Position numbers and translations under genes: made by a program. Under the pieces are notes generated by a model, which was not told where the DNA came from, made no database searches, and worked only from the letters and a program-made list of their open reading frames with translations. From Flavobacterium pallidum (GTDB lineage Bacteria; Bacteroidota; Bacteroidia; Flavobacteriales; Flavobacteriaceae), in contig NZ_CP029187.1 of assembly GCF_003097535.1 (NCBI RefSeq), positions 3,224,001 to 3,288,000 of the forward strand: DNA of 64,000 nucleotides, written 5' to 3'. The stretch's first letter is position 1. The number at the start of each line of letters is the position of its first letter. Shown here piece after piece: positions 33,974 through 42,637 of the stretch.

Positions 33974-33981
33974 CAAAAGTA
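33974..33981 (-). promoter_or_regulatory. Putative -7 box TACTTTTG of guaA
   Basis: On the - strand TACTTTTG fits TAnnTTTG and is separated from the guaA ATG by three bases (CAC). If used, the transcript would start at or near the start codon. No clear TTTG at the -33 position. Confidence 0.4.
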
Positions 33982-34098
33982 ACCTTATATTCGGAAACAG
34001 GAAAACGTATTTTATTTTTTACGGAAAAAGTTATTCACGCCTTCAATCCCAATTAAAGCGATTGATACATCCCGCCAATAAAGCGATTATACAGCATG

Positions 34099-34653
34099 TT
34101 ATAGCTTCAGTAATTTTTCTATTTTCACGTAACCTATGTGCAATTCATCTGTAGCTGTGGCATCAGTTTCCGTCAGTTTAAGCGAATATTGCGTTCTGAA
34201 AACTTCCGGCAGCATATCTTCTACCTTATAAATATCATCTACATCAATCCCGAATTTATCATCAATATGGGATTCGGCCCCCTTAAAACCAAAATGTTTG
34301 TAAAACGCCGTTTGCTTTGATTTTTTTGAGGCTTCCGCCAAAGTTCCCGCAACCGCCAATACTTTATAATGGTATTCTTCAAATTCATTTTCGCGATAAC
34401 CGCCAAGGTTGATGAAGAAAAGATTTTTCTCATCTTTTGTTTGCTGCTTTTGAACAACTGTAATGGCATATCCGTCAGTATAACGCACTTCACGCCACGC
34501 GTCAATATGGATTTTCCCCAACGCCTCAGGCCAGAAATCCTTCATGTGCGGCACGAGTTCCTTTAAAGAATCCCCGATCCCGAAAAAAATATCATGCTGT
34601 TCCGTAAACCTTCCCGGCGGCGTGGCACCGAGCATCACCATAAATAATTTCAT
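34099..34653 (-). CDS. DUF1543 domain protein
   Basis: A 184-aa protein. MKLFMVMLGATPPGRFTEQHDIFFGIG is the DUF1543 signature, followed by the repeat of the same kind of half-domain around IHIDAWREVRYTDGYAITVV and FFINLGGYRENEFEEYH. Function unknown; common in flavobacteria. The ATG at 34653 begins the conserved part. Confidence 0.85.
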   Translation of the reverse strand: MKLFMVMLGATPPGRFTEQHDIFFGIGDSLKELVPHMKDFWPEALGKIHIDAWREVRYTDGYAITVVQKQQTKDEKNLFFINLGGYRENEFEEYHYKVLAVAGTLAEASKKSKQTAFYKHFGFKGAESHIDDKFGIDVDDIYKVEDMLPEVFRTQYSLKLTETDATATDELHIGYVKIEKLLKL

Positions 34654-34771
34654 TGATCTGCTTTTCACAAAAATAAGCGATTCATTTCATTAAATTATTC
34701 TTAAAACTTTTCTTTGAGGAAACTTTTTGGAATACATTTAACCAAAATTATCAATCTTAATTCAAGAAACT

Positions 34772-35323
34772 ATGAAACGATTATTCTTAATGCTGACTGT
34801 CATTGCAACAGCGGCAATGTTCCACGGATGTCAGGGTGATGACGGCGCTCCCGGTCCTGAGGGTCCTGCGGGTCCGAACAGCCTCGTATTTGAAATCCTG
34901 CAGCAGGATTTTGTAAACAGCGCTGACGGCTATAGGATTTATGGCACTTTTGCAAATGAAATCGGCGGCAACCTTTTTGACGCTGAAACGATATTGATTT
35001 ATCGCCTTTCAGGCACTATTGATGCCCAAACGCCAATCTGGCAATTGATTCCGCGTACCATTTACCTCGACACTGGCGAGGAAGTTGATTATGACTACGA
35101 TTTCAGTCTTGAAGATTTTGCCATTTACTGCAGGGGAACAAACCTCAGCGCATCACCGGAATTCTTAAATGACCAAACCTTCAGGGTGGTGATAATTCCC
35201 GGTACTTTCACAAACCGCAACGCCGCAAAAACTGTAGATTACAATGATTATAACGCTGTAATCAAGGCATATGGAATTGATGACAGCCATGTCGGGGTGG
35301 TTAAGCCGCAAAGAAAATCTTAA
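34772..35323 (+). CDS. Lipoprotein with a short collagen-like segment
   Basis: A 183-aa protein. MKRLFLMLTVIATAAMFHGC is a lipoprotein signal (lipobox FHGC), followed by GDDGAPGPEGPAGP, a short Gly-x-y run as found after the lipid anchor in many Bacteroidota surface proteins. The rest is a beta-rich domain of ~140 residues without recognised family. It ends 7 bases before a strong terminator hairpin. Confidence 0.75.
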   Translation: MKRLFLMLTVIATAAMFHGCQGDDGAPGPEGPAGPNSLVFEILQQDFVNSADGYRIYGTFANEIGGNLFDAETILIYRLSGTIDAQTPIWQLIPRTIYLDTGEEVDYDYDFSLEDFAIYCRGTNLSASPEFLNDQTFRVVIIPGTFTNRNAAKTVDYNDYNAVIKAYGIDDSHVGVVKPQRKS

Positions 35324-35328
35324 ATTAA

Positions 35329-35360
35329 AAGAGGCCTCCATCGGGCCTCTTTTTTTTTTA
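35329..35360. terminator. Rho-independent terminator (bidirectional)
   Basis: GAGGCC at 35331-35336 and GGCCTC at 35344-35349 form a stem flanked by AAAA on the left and a run of ten T on the right. It separates the convergent lipoprotein and glycosyltransferase genes. Confidence 0.85.
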
Positions 35361-37718
35361 ATTCACCAGCTTATAAGTTTTGCTTTTTTTACGGGTGTAA
35401 GTATTGTCCTCATTTCCGAAATATTTATAGCTCATCAATCGCGCCATCAGGTAACTCACCGTGGATTCGGCACCCTGGTTTAAGTTCACATTTTTCTCTT
35501 CCAGCCCGTCAAAGCAGCCACCCGTACAAGGATTGTAAATCACCTGTTCTAAATGGTTGTTGCCAAGGAACCAGTTGAAAGCCATCTCCATTTTCTTCAG
35601 ATATTCAGGTTCCTTAAATATATCATGGAATTTACGCAGCGTGATAATCGTATAAGCTACATCAATCGGTTGTTCACCAAACGCATTGTTCTCGCTGCCC
35701 TTTTGCTGCCAGGTTTTATTGCATATCACTTTTATGGCTGAATCGGTAAATGTTTTCGAAATCAGGAAGTCGAATGATTCTTTTGCAATATCACGATAAT
35801 CGCGGTTGCCCGTCAATGTGTAGGCACAAAGCAAGGCTTCCGGCAAAACGCTGTTGGCATAGGTCAGGTAGCTTTCAAACCACTTCCAGTCTGCAGATGA
35901 TTCATGCCTGTACATTTGCACAAGGCGGTTTGCAAACAATTCCGTTAAATCGATTGAACGCGTACTGTCGATACTCCTGTTGTAATAATACAATCCCTTT
36001 ATGATAAAAGCCATGGCGCGTGGCGAATGGATTTCAGGAACATGACGGAAGGTGCGTTCGATAATTTCTTCTGCTTTAGCGACAATATCATCGGGAAGGA
36101 TGTTGGCAAGCGAAACCACATAGCCCAAAGCCCAGATTGCACGACCTGTTGAGTCTTCAAGATTCACCTCGCTGTTCTGCGCTGTAAAATTATTATTGTA
36201 ATCGACATAGTTGATAAAATGCTCACCGCTCCTCTCGCAATAGGCAATAAAATCAAGGTAAATCCTGATGTATTTCAAATCGTCCTCATCGTGCGTCATT
36301 TTGTAATGCTGGCACATCGCAATCATGGCGCGGGCGTTGTCATCGATCGTATAGCCTGAATTGATGTCCGGCGTATTGATTTTACTGAATTGGAGAATCC
36401 CGAAATCAGTGGTCATTTTTTTAATGTGGTCGAGGTTGAAATCCGGATTGCGATAATGCAGTTCCAGTTTATTGTCTGATATCTTCTGCAGGAATTTCGC
36501 ATGTGCCACAGCCGAATTTTCCCAGGCTGTCCCGGTAATCTTATGCAAACCGTTTAATATGATTTCCTGGCGCAGCCTGACGTCGAACAGCAGTCTGTTT
36601 ACCGCTTCTGTAAGTTGTTCCGAATTTCCGAAGTCGAACAAGATGCCGCTTCCTTCAGAGAGTACTTCTTTCGCATGCGGAATCGGTGTTGAAATCACCG
36701 GACAGCCACAGCTCAGCGCATACGAAAAAGTTCCGCTCACAGCCTGGTTCGGGTCATTGGACGTAAAGATATAAATATCGGTGAGTTGTAAATACTCGAG
36801 CAATTCATTTAAAGGCAGGTATTTATTGATGAATTTCACATGTTTGTGCAGATTAAGATCCGTAATCTTCTGCTGCAGCATTTCCCGGTACACTTCGCCT
36901 TCGCGTAATGCTACGGTAGGGTGTGTTTTACCGATGATGAGGAATAAAACTTCAGGTGAAGTCTTGACAATATTTGGCAAAGCTTCTAACGTCGTTTCGA
37001 TATTTTTCCCCGAACTCAACAACCCGAAAGTGGAAAGGATTTTTTTGCCCTGCAAACCATATTTTTCCTTGAGTATTTTTTTATCAAGGTGCGGTACCAG
37101 GTGTGTTCCGTGCGGGATAATGGAGATTTTCGCTTCATCGACAACATAGTCCCTGCGCAGGATTTCCGAAGCGCCGTTCGTCATCACGATGATTCCGTCC
37201 ACGGTGTCAAGGATGTGCTGCACATTTTTCTTGAAAACTTCATCAGGCCTTGGCAAAACCGTATGGAATACAGTGACCAAAGGCTTGTTCAGTTTTGAAA
37301 TGAAGGCGTTGAAGTGTTCCACGCTATGCGCAAAAAAACCAAATTCATGCTGCAGCAACACAATTTTGATATTATCATCCGCATTGATTTTTTCAGCCAG
37401 ATCCTGATACGATTGCTGCTCTGAAGTATTCAGGATGTATTTTACGTCTTCTCCGTAAGAATGCTGTTCATCATTGGTTTCCAAAGCACAAATCTGGATA
37501 TTGAAAGAATACACGAATTGCTGTTTCAATGCCTTAATCAAATCCTCCGAATAGGTTGCAATACCGCACTGCCTCGGCGGAAATGAAGTAATGAAGAGCA
37601 CTTCAGGAATTTTCTCCGGTTCGGAGTTATCTTTGTTTTCAAATGAAAAATCTTTGGGCATAAACGACAGGAAGTTTGTGCTTCCAATTTTGCTGTTGTG
37701 GCTGTTGCGGGTTTCCAT
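35358..37718 (-). CDS. Glycosyltransferase family 4 protein with helical C-terminal domain
   Basis: A 786-aa protein. Residues ~38-410 are a GT-B glycosyltransferase: FPPRQCGIATYSEDLIKAL, HTVLPRPDE, IIPHGTH, GLLSSGKNIETTLEAL and the donor-site region SNDPNQAVSGTFSYALSCG. The C-terminal ~360 residues are helical hairpins (DDNARAMIAMCQHY, GRAIWALGYVVSLAN, AMAFIIKGLYYYN), like an alpha/alpha barrel glycosidase. The next gene upstream on the same strand is a GH130 protein, 11 bp away, so the pair probably acts on mannose-containing glycans. Confidence 0.85.
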   Translation of the reverse strand: METRNSHNSKIGSTNFLSFMPKDFSFENKDNSEPEKIPEVLFITSFPPRQCGIATYSEDLIKALKQQFVYSFNIQICALETNDEQHSYGEDVKYILNTSEQQSYQDLAEKINADDNIKIVLLQHEFGFFAHSVEHFNAFISKLNKPLVTVFHTVLPRPDEVFKKNVQHILDTVDGIIVMTNGASEILRRDYVVDEAKISIIPHGTHLVPHLDKKILKEKYGLQGKKILSTFGLLSSGKNIETTLEALPNIVKTSPEVLFLIIGKTHPTVALREGEVYREMLQQKITDLNLHKHVKFINKYLPLNELLEYLQLTDIYIFTSNDPNQAVSGTFSYALSCGCPVISTPIPHAKEVLSEGSGILFDFGNSEQLTEAVNRLLFDVRLRQEIILNGLHKITGTAWENSAVAHAKFLQKISDNKLELHYRNPDFNLDHIKKMTTDFGILQFSKINTPDINSGYTIDDNARAMIAMCQHYKMTHDEDDLKYIRIYLDFIAYCERSGEHFINYVDYNNNFTAQNSEVNLEDSTGRAIWALGYVVSLANILPDDIVAKAEEIIERTFRHVPEIHSPRAMAFIIKGLYYYNRSIDSTRSIDLTELFANRLVQMYRHESSADWKWFESYLTYANSVLPEALLCAYTLTGNRDYRDIAKESFDFLISKTFTDSAIKVICNKTWQQKGSENNAFGEQPIDVAYTIITLRKFHDIFKEPEYLKKMEMAFNWFLGNNHLEQVIYNPCTGGCFDGLEEKNVNLNQGAESTVSYLMARLMSYKYFGNEDNTYTRKKSKTYKLVN

Positions 37719-37729
37719 AGCTGTTTGTT

Positions 37730-38761
37730 TTAGTTTTTTGTAGTTTCAGCGGATTTTTTATTGGCAAGCAATTCCGAAAGCAACTCCGAAAGGCTTACTG
37801 AAGCGCAGCCAATCCTTTCATCGGCAGCACCATAATAGATGTATAATGTATCGTCAATCAATGCTGTTCCGGTCGGGAAAACAACATTGTTGATATAGCC
37901 TTTAAGTTCCCATTCTTCTTCCGGCTCGAACAGCGCATAAGGCAGCCTTGCAATTTCCTTTCCGGGATTTTCGAGATCGAGCAAGGCCGCGCAGGCAGTA
38001 TACATATAACCTGTAATCACGTCATGTACGCCGTGGTATATGATGAGCCAGCCGTGTTCGGTTTCAATCGGCGGACAACCGTTCCCGATGTAGCTGAGCT
38101 CGTGGTTGTATTTCGGGTCAAGGACAATATGATCTTCTAAATTAGTGAGGTAATCCTGCCAGAAATCGGCATCAAGTTCTTCAATTTCCTTGATCTTCGC
38201 GATTTGTATGCCGGGTTTGATACGGTGCAGGAAAAATAACTTGCCGTGCACTTTCCTTGGGAAGAAAATCACATTTTTATCCCAGATGTAATTGTCTCCC
38301 ATATTGAGCCTGAAATATTTAACATTCAGGTCATCACTGTGGGTAAGCCATTCACGGAAGGTATCACCCTCAACGCGCGGCACTACAATGCCTTTTTTGT
38401 CAAATTTAAACCTGTCTTCAGATGTGGCCACGGCGCCGAAAGCATTAATGCCGTCATAGGCACAGTAAGAGAGGTAATAAGTCCCCTCTATATTTACAAT
38501 CCTTGGGTCTTCCACGCCATGCTTCTCATAATCAAACTCAGAAACCACAATCGGTTTATCGTAGCGTTCCACAACGGTCAAAGGATCTTTCGCATCAAAC
38601 CTGCAATAGCCGATGGTAGACCGGTTCCCTTTTGCGACAGCGCGGTATAGCATATGGATTTGTCCGTCTTCGTAAATCACTGCTGGATTGAGCACCCCTT
38701 CGATTTCAAAATCCAAATCCCTTTTTTCAAGTACGATTCCGTGTTTTGTAACTGCTACCAT
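37730..38761 (-). CDS. GH130 family glycoside phosphorylase/hydrolase
   Basis: A 343-aa five-bladed beta-propeller type protein. NPAVIYEDGQIHMLYRAV, GVEDPRIVNIEGTYYLSYCAYDG, WDKNVIFFPRKVHGKLFFLHR and GWLIIYHGVHD are the GH130 signatures; the Asp in VEDPR is the expected catalytic residue. GH130 enzymes phosphorolyse or hydrolyse beta-mannosides. It is transcribed before, and 11 bp from, the glycosyltransferase gene. Some databases give this family an unrelated pesticidal-protein name. Confidence 0.85.
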   Translation of the reverse strand: MVAVTKHGIVLEKRDLDFEIEGVLNPAVIYEDGQIHMLYRAVAKGNRSTIGYCRFDAKDPLTVVERYDKPIVVSEFDYEKHGVEDPRIVNIEGTYYLSYCAYDGINAFGAVATSEDRFKFDKKGIVVPRVEGDTFREWLTHSDDLNVKYFRLNMGDNYIWDKNVIFFPRKVHGKLFFLHRIKPGIQIAKIKEIEELDADFWQDYLTNLEDHIVLDPKYNHELSYIGNGCPPIETEHGWLIIYHGVHDVITGYMYTACAALLDLENPGKEIARLPYALFEPEEEWELKGYINNVVFPTGTALIDDTLYIYYGAADERIGCASVSLSELLSELLANKKSAETTKN

Positions 38762-38856
38762 AATCTTTAAAATTTCAGTTTTGTAAAAATATTTATTCGT
38801 TTTCTGAATTTCTTACGACATAATTTTAAAAGCTTATAGAATTCAAAACAGCAATA

Positions 38857-38884
38857 AAAAAGCCTCCGTTTCCGAAGGCTTCTA
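38857..38884 (-). terminator. Rho-independent terminator
   Basis: AGCCTCCG...CGAAGGCT hairpin with an A-run on the + strand (T-run on the - strand), just downstream of the YtxH-like gene on the - strand. Confidence 0.7.
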
Positions 38885-38908
38885 TAATAGATAATGAATG
38901 AGTATTTT

Positions 38909-39178
38909 CTAACTCGGACTCACTTTTCCAATCCAATCTGCGGCACGGTCTCTTGCCACATTGGTAAACTCCTCACCGCGGTCTGCGGCGTGCTTGATTT
39001 CCTTTTGGGCTTTGCGCTGCAGGCTGTGGAGTTTGCTTTTGAAACTATCCGCAAGATTATCGGTTTTGTCAATTAGCTTCTGTTTTTTAGACTTGTTCTT
39101 TTTGGCTAATAAAAGCCCGGCAATGGCTAGGACTGCAACTCCCGCAGCAACTCCTAAAATTACTTTTTTATTGTACAT
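38909..39178 (-). CDS. YtxH-like small membrane protein
   Basis: An 89-aa protein with one N-terminal membrane segment (VILGVAAGVAVLAIAGLLLA) followed by a Lys-rich helix (KKNKSKKQKLIDKTDNLADS) that resembles YtxH-type stress proteins. The function is unknown. It is followed by a terminator and stands alone. Confidence 0.7.
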   Translation of the reverse strand: MYNKKVILGVAAGVAVLAIAGLLLAKKNKSKKQKLIDKTDNLADSFKSKLHSLQRKAQKEIKHAADRGEEFTNVARDRAADWIGKVSPS

Positions 39179-39374
39179 GGTTATTGATTTGAATTAATAA
39201 TGACATAAATTTAGCCAACACGATTTTAAACACAAAGCCGTTTAAAGAGGTTTAACGAAAGTTTATGAGGTTACTGTCTTTAAGCAAAAACTATGATTGA
39301 AATTCTATAAGATCCATATTTTTTATACTAATTTTATGCACGCTGAAACACTGAATCCTGTTAATATGTAGCTG

Positions 39375-40238
39375 ATGGCAAAGAATGCAAAAAAACGTTC
39401 AGGAACTTTAAAGATTCCAAATTCGATCCTGTTGGCAGGTAAATTTTTGTCGTTCATTTCATTAAAGTTTGCGATGCGTTTTGCCGCACGGCTTTTCACT
39501 ACCCCGATTCGCCACCGCCTTCCGAAACGCGAAATACAGATGGATGCCCAAAGCAGGCAACAGCGGATTGCCATTCCAAAAATCAGCAGGGAAATCAATA
39601 TCTATGAATACGGCGAAGGCGATAAGAAAATCCTGCTCGTACATGGCTGGTCCGGCCGCGGTACGCAATTGGTGAAAATTGCCGATGCGCTGCTCGCTGA
39701 AGGTTACTCCATTATCAGTTTCGATGCTCCGGCACACGGAAAATCTTCAGGAAAAACCACCTTAATGCCCGAATTCATAGAAAGTATTCTTGAAATTGAA
39801 AAAATCCATGGTCCGTTTGAAGCGGCTGTCGGGCACTCGCTTGGCGGTATGTCTTTGCTTAATGCGATGCGTAAAGGCTTTTATGTGAAAAAACTTGTGA
39901 CCATCGGCAGTGGCGACATCATCAAGGACATAATGGATGATTTTATCAGGGCACTTCGGTTGCAACCTGAGATCAGTGAGATGATGCGGATTTTTTTCGA
40001 ACGCCGCGAAGGGGAAACTATGGAAAGTTATTCTTCGTATATTGCAGCAGGAAAAATTGACATTCCTGTCCTGGTGATTCATGATAATGATGACGCTGAC
40101 GTTCCTGTCAAATGTGGGATTCATATCCATAAACACCTGAAAAACGGATCGCTGAAGATTACGAAAGGACTCGGTCACAGGAAAATCCTTGGCGATAAGG
40201 AAGTCATTAACGATATTGCAGAATTTATTCAACATTAA
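39375..40238 (+). CDS. Alpha/beta hydrolase
   Basis: A 287-aa protein. The fold signatures are LLVHGWSGRGTQ (oxyanion region), SFDAPAHGKSS, the nucleophile elbow GHSLGGMS near residue 155, the acid in IHDNDDADVPV and the His in GLGHRKIL near 271. The substrate is not predictable. Its stop is 12 bases before the first msrB-like gene, so the three genes to 41134 probably form one unit. Confidence 0.85.
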   Translation: MAKNAKKRSGTLKIPNSILLAGKFLSFISLKFAMRFAARLFTTPIRHRLPKREIQMDAQSRQQRIAIPKISREINIYEYGEGDKKILLVHGWSGRGTQLVKIADALLAEGYSIISFDAPAHGKSSGKTTLMPEFIESILEIEKIHGPFEAAVGHSLGGMSLLNAMRKGFYVKKLVTIGSGDIIKDIMDDFIRALRLQPEISEMMRIFFERREGETMESYSSYIAAGKIDIPVLVIHDNDDADVPVKCGIHIHKHLKNGSLKITKGLGHRKILGDKEVINDIAEFIQH

Positions 40239-40250
40239 ATTAAAGTCTTT

Positions 40251-40724
40251 ATGAAAAAGTATCTTTTTTTATGCGTCGGCCTTTTCGGGATGGCTGCCAT
40301 GAATGCCCAGGAAAAAACCACTGATGTTGCTGCGGCCACCGTCAAAACTGATGCCGAGTGGAAAAAACAGCTTACTCCTGAACAATATGAAGTCCTTCGT
40401 AACAAAGGGACAGAAAAAGCCTTTACCGGAAAATATGTAACCACTACAGATAAAGGGACATATGTATGCGCTGCGTGCAGCAATCCGTTGTTTGACTCGG
40501 AATCAAAATTCAAGTCCGATGCCGGCTGGCCAACTTTCGACAGGCCAATTAAGGATGCCGTTACATTCGTAGCCGATGACAGTACCGGAACAATTCGTAC
40601 TGAAGTGGTATGTTCCCGTTGCGATGGGCATCTTGGCCATGTTACAAAAGATGCCAGTGCAGGTACTTCAGGAGCCCGTTATACTGTAAGTTCTGTGGCT
40701 TTGAAATTCGTTGCAGCTAAATAA
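40251..40724 (+). CDS. Secreted MsrB-like protein lacking the catalytic Cys
   Basis: A 157-aa protein with signal peptide (MKKYLFLCVGLFGMAAMNAQ). The MsrB fold is clear: EWKKQLTPEQYEVLRNKGTE, the zinc pairs CAACSNPLF and CSRCDGHLGHV. At the catalytic position, where MsrB has RYCVNS, this protein has RYTVSS, so the nucleophilic Cys is replaced by Thr. It should be exported and may bind rather than reduce methionine sulphoxide. It lies 11 bp upstream of a normal msrB. Confidence 0.85.
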   Translation: MKKYLFLCVGLFGMAAMNAQEKTTDVAAATVKTDAEWKKQLTPEQYEVLRNKGTEKAFTGKYVTTTDKGTYVCAACSNPLFDSESKFKSDAGWPTFDRPIKDAVTFVADDSTGTIRTEVVCSRCDGHLGHVTKDASAGTSGARYTVSSVALKFVAAK

Positions 40725-40735
40725 TCGCGATCACT

Positions 40736-41134
40736 ATGAAATATCCTGTTGAAAAACCGGAATCCGAATGGAAAGCACAGCTGGGGCCTGAGCGCTATAA
40801 GATACTGCGTGAAAAAGGCACCGAATTTCCGCACAGCGGACAATACAACCTGCATTTTGAAAACGGGACTTATTGTTGTGGCGCGTGCGGAGAACCGCTT
40901 TTTGAAAGCAATGCCAAATTCGACGCGCACTGCGGCTGGCCTTCGTTTGATGAATCCATTCCGGGGAAAGTAGAATATGTCAATGATCGTTCGCTTGGGA
41001 TGATGCGAACTGAAATTATCTGTGCCAATTGCGGAAGCCATCTCGGGCATGTTTTTGATGACGGCCCGACAGAAACCGGCCAACGTTATTGCGTGAATTC
41101 GCTTTCGATAGATTTCACCAAAAATAACCCATAA
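40736..41134 (+). CDS. msrB: Peptide-methionine (R)-S-oxide reductase
   Basis: A 132-aa cytosolic MsrB. EWKAQLGPERYKILREKGTE starts the domain, the zinc pairs are CGACGEPLF and CANCGSHLGHV, and the catalytic Cys is in QRYCVNSLSIDF. It reduces methionine-R-sulphoxide in proteins. It follows the secreted paralogue by 11 bp and ends at a terminator. Confidence 0.95.
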   Translation: MKYPVEKPESEWKAQLGPERYKILREKGTEFPHSGQYNLHFENGTYCCGACGEPLFESNAKFDAHCGWPSFDESIPGKVEYVNDRSLGMMRTEIICANCGSHLGHVFDDGPTETGQRYCVNSLSIDFTKNNP

Positions 41135-41164
41135 AAAAAGCCAGCGTAATTGCTGGCTTTTCGG
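41133..41164. terminator. Rho-independent terminator (bidirectional)
   Basis: AAAAGCCAGC and GCTGGCTTTT form a 10-bp stem with a 6-base loop, flanked by an A-run and a T-run. It lies between the convergent msrB and SIMPL genes. Confidence 0.85.
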
Positions 41165-41176
41165 TTTACTTATATC

Positions 41177-41872
41177 TTATTTTGAAGGTTTCAGTACATA
41201 ACTGACGCTGACATTCGCCATAATCTCGATCTCTCCCGTGGCAAGGGTTTGATTTCCGCCATCGGCCATTTCCATTTTTGCCATGGCCATTTGGTTGTAC
41301 ATCGGTCTTGGGTAATCAACCTGTGAGTTGTCAATTACTGTAAAAGCTTCGCCCAGGCTCTGTCCTAACGCCATTACATAATCCTGAGCCTTGTCGCGGG
41401 CACTTTTAATAGCAGCTTTTCTGGCTTCAGATTTATACATTTCCAATTTGGAAGTCTTAAACTCAATTCCTGAAATATTATTTACGCCCATATCTACAAG
41501 GCCTTCCATCAAGGCATCGTATCTTGAAAGATCCTTCAGTAAGATATTGATGGTTTGCGTTGCCTGATAATTGTGTTTCTTTTTCTCATAATCGTAATTG
41601 TCGTAAAGGCTTACCCGCTGTGTCTGGTAATCTTCTTTTGCGATGTTCATCTTTTGGATGAATTTTAATACGCCGTCGACTTTGGCATCATTTTCCTTTT
41701 TCACTTCCGCAGATTTTACACCGGTCGAAACCACAGAGACTGAAATACTCGCCTGATCTGGCATTACCTTGATTTTCCCTTCGCCATTGACCGTCAGTAG
41801 CGGGATTTGGCGTTCCTGTGCCTGCGCAAATGTGGCAAACAGCATGGCAAATAATAAAAGCGTCTTTTTCAT
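41177..41872 (-). CDS. SIMPL domain protein (DUF541)
   Basis: A 231-aa periplasmic protein with signal peptide (MKKTLLLFAMLFATFAQA). The SIMPL pattern is visible: LTVNGEGKIKVMPDQASISV at the N-terminus, the ALMEGLVDMGVNNISGIEF middle and GEIEIMANVSVSYVL at the end. Members form periplasmic assemblies linked to oxidative stress or outer membrane upkeep; role not fixed. It lies 39 bp downstream of the rhomboid gene on the same strand. Confidence 0.85.
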   Translation of the reverse strand: MKKTLLLFAMLFATFAQAQERQIPLLTVNGEGKIKVMPDQASISVSVVSTGVKSAEVKKENDAKVDGVLKFIQKMNIAKEDYQTQRVSLYDNYDYEKKKHNYQATQTINILLKDLSRYDALMEGLVDMGVNNISGIEFKTSKLEMYKSEARKAAIKSARDKAQDYVMALGQSLGEAFTVIDNSQVDYPRPMYNQMAMAKMEMADGGNQTLATGEIEIMANVSVSYVLKPSK

Positions 41873-41911
41873 AGTAATTAATTTAAGGTTTATTTATAAA
41901 GATTCATGTAA

Positions 41912-42538
41912 TTAAATTTTGCCCATTTTAGCCATTGCAAACAATATAACCAACGGTATCGCAAGATATAATATTATCAATGGCCGCTCTGAAAATAACA
42001 ACGGATTACCCGCCAGCGTTATTAAAAATCCTCCCGCAGCACCGCCAAAGTGCGCCGTATGACCGATATTATCCTTTTTGGCTTTCATGCCATAAATGGA
42101 AAACAGCAGGTAAATCAACCCAAAAAGATAAGCCGGAATGAAATTTATCCGCATCATCGGCTCAAATAATATCGCGGAATACATCACGCCCGTTACCGCG
42201 CCTGAGGCCCCAACGGCCCTGTAACTGTAATCGTCTTTATGAAAGAACACTGTGAGCAGGCTCCCGCAAATCAGGCTGACAAAATACACCAGAAGGAATC
42301 CAAAGGTACCATTATAAGCAAATACAATCGGCGCAAAAAGGTATAAGGTAAGCATATTCAAACCCAGGTGCATAAAATCGACATGCAGGAAAGCTGAAGA
42401 AAACAAACGGTATTGTTGCCCTGCCCGGATGCTCCCGATGTGGAATTCATATTTTCGAAAGAAGGCCATATCTTCAAAAGCCTTAAAACTCATCATAGCG
42501 TTGGCAGCCATCAGGACATACAAATAAGTCAGATTCAT
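41912..42538 (-). CDS. Rhomboid family intramembrane serine protease
   Basis: A 208-aa protein with six hydrophobic segments. The catalytic Ser is in GASGAVTGVMYS (near residue 102) and the His in HTAHFGGAAGGF (near 155); HLGLNMLTLYLF holds the oxyanion His and Asn. Length fits a minimal rhomboid. Substrate unknown. Confidence 0.9.
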   Translation of the reverse strand: MNLTYLYVLMAANAMMSFKAFEDMAFFRKYEFHIGSIRAGQQYRLFSSAFLHVDFMHLGLNMLTLYLFAPIVFAYNGTFGFLLVYFVSLICGSLLTVFFHKDDYSYRAVGASGAVTGVMYSAILFEPMMRINFIPAYLFGLIYLLFSIYGMKAKKDNIGHTAHFGGAAGGFLITLAGNPLLFSERPLIILYLAIPLVILFAMAKMGKI

Positions 42539-42615
42539 TAAGCAGGGTTTGATTACAAAATTAAGAAAATGAATGTTAAGGCTTTGTAAAATAAAATAAA
42601 TACAAAGATTAAAAG

Positions 42616-42623
42616 TATATTTG
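42616..42623 (+). promoter_or_regulatory. Putative -7 promoter box TATATTTG
   Basis: TATATTTG fits TAnnTTTG exactly, 14 bases before the acyltransferase ATG at 42638. No TTTG at the usual -33 distance. Confidence 0.45.
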
Positions 42624-42637
42624 CATAAAAAATTGCC

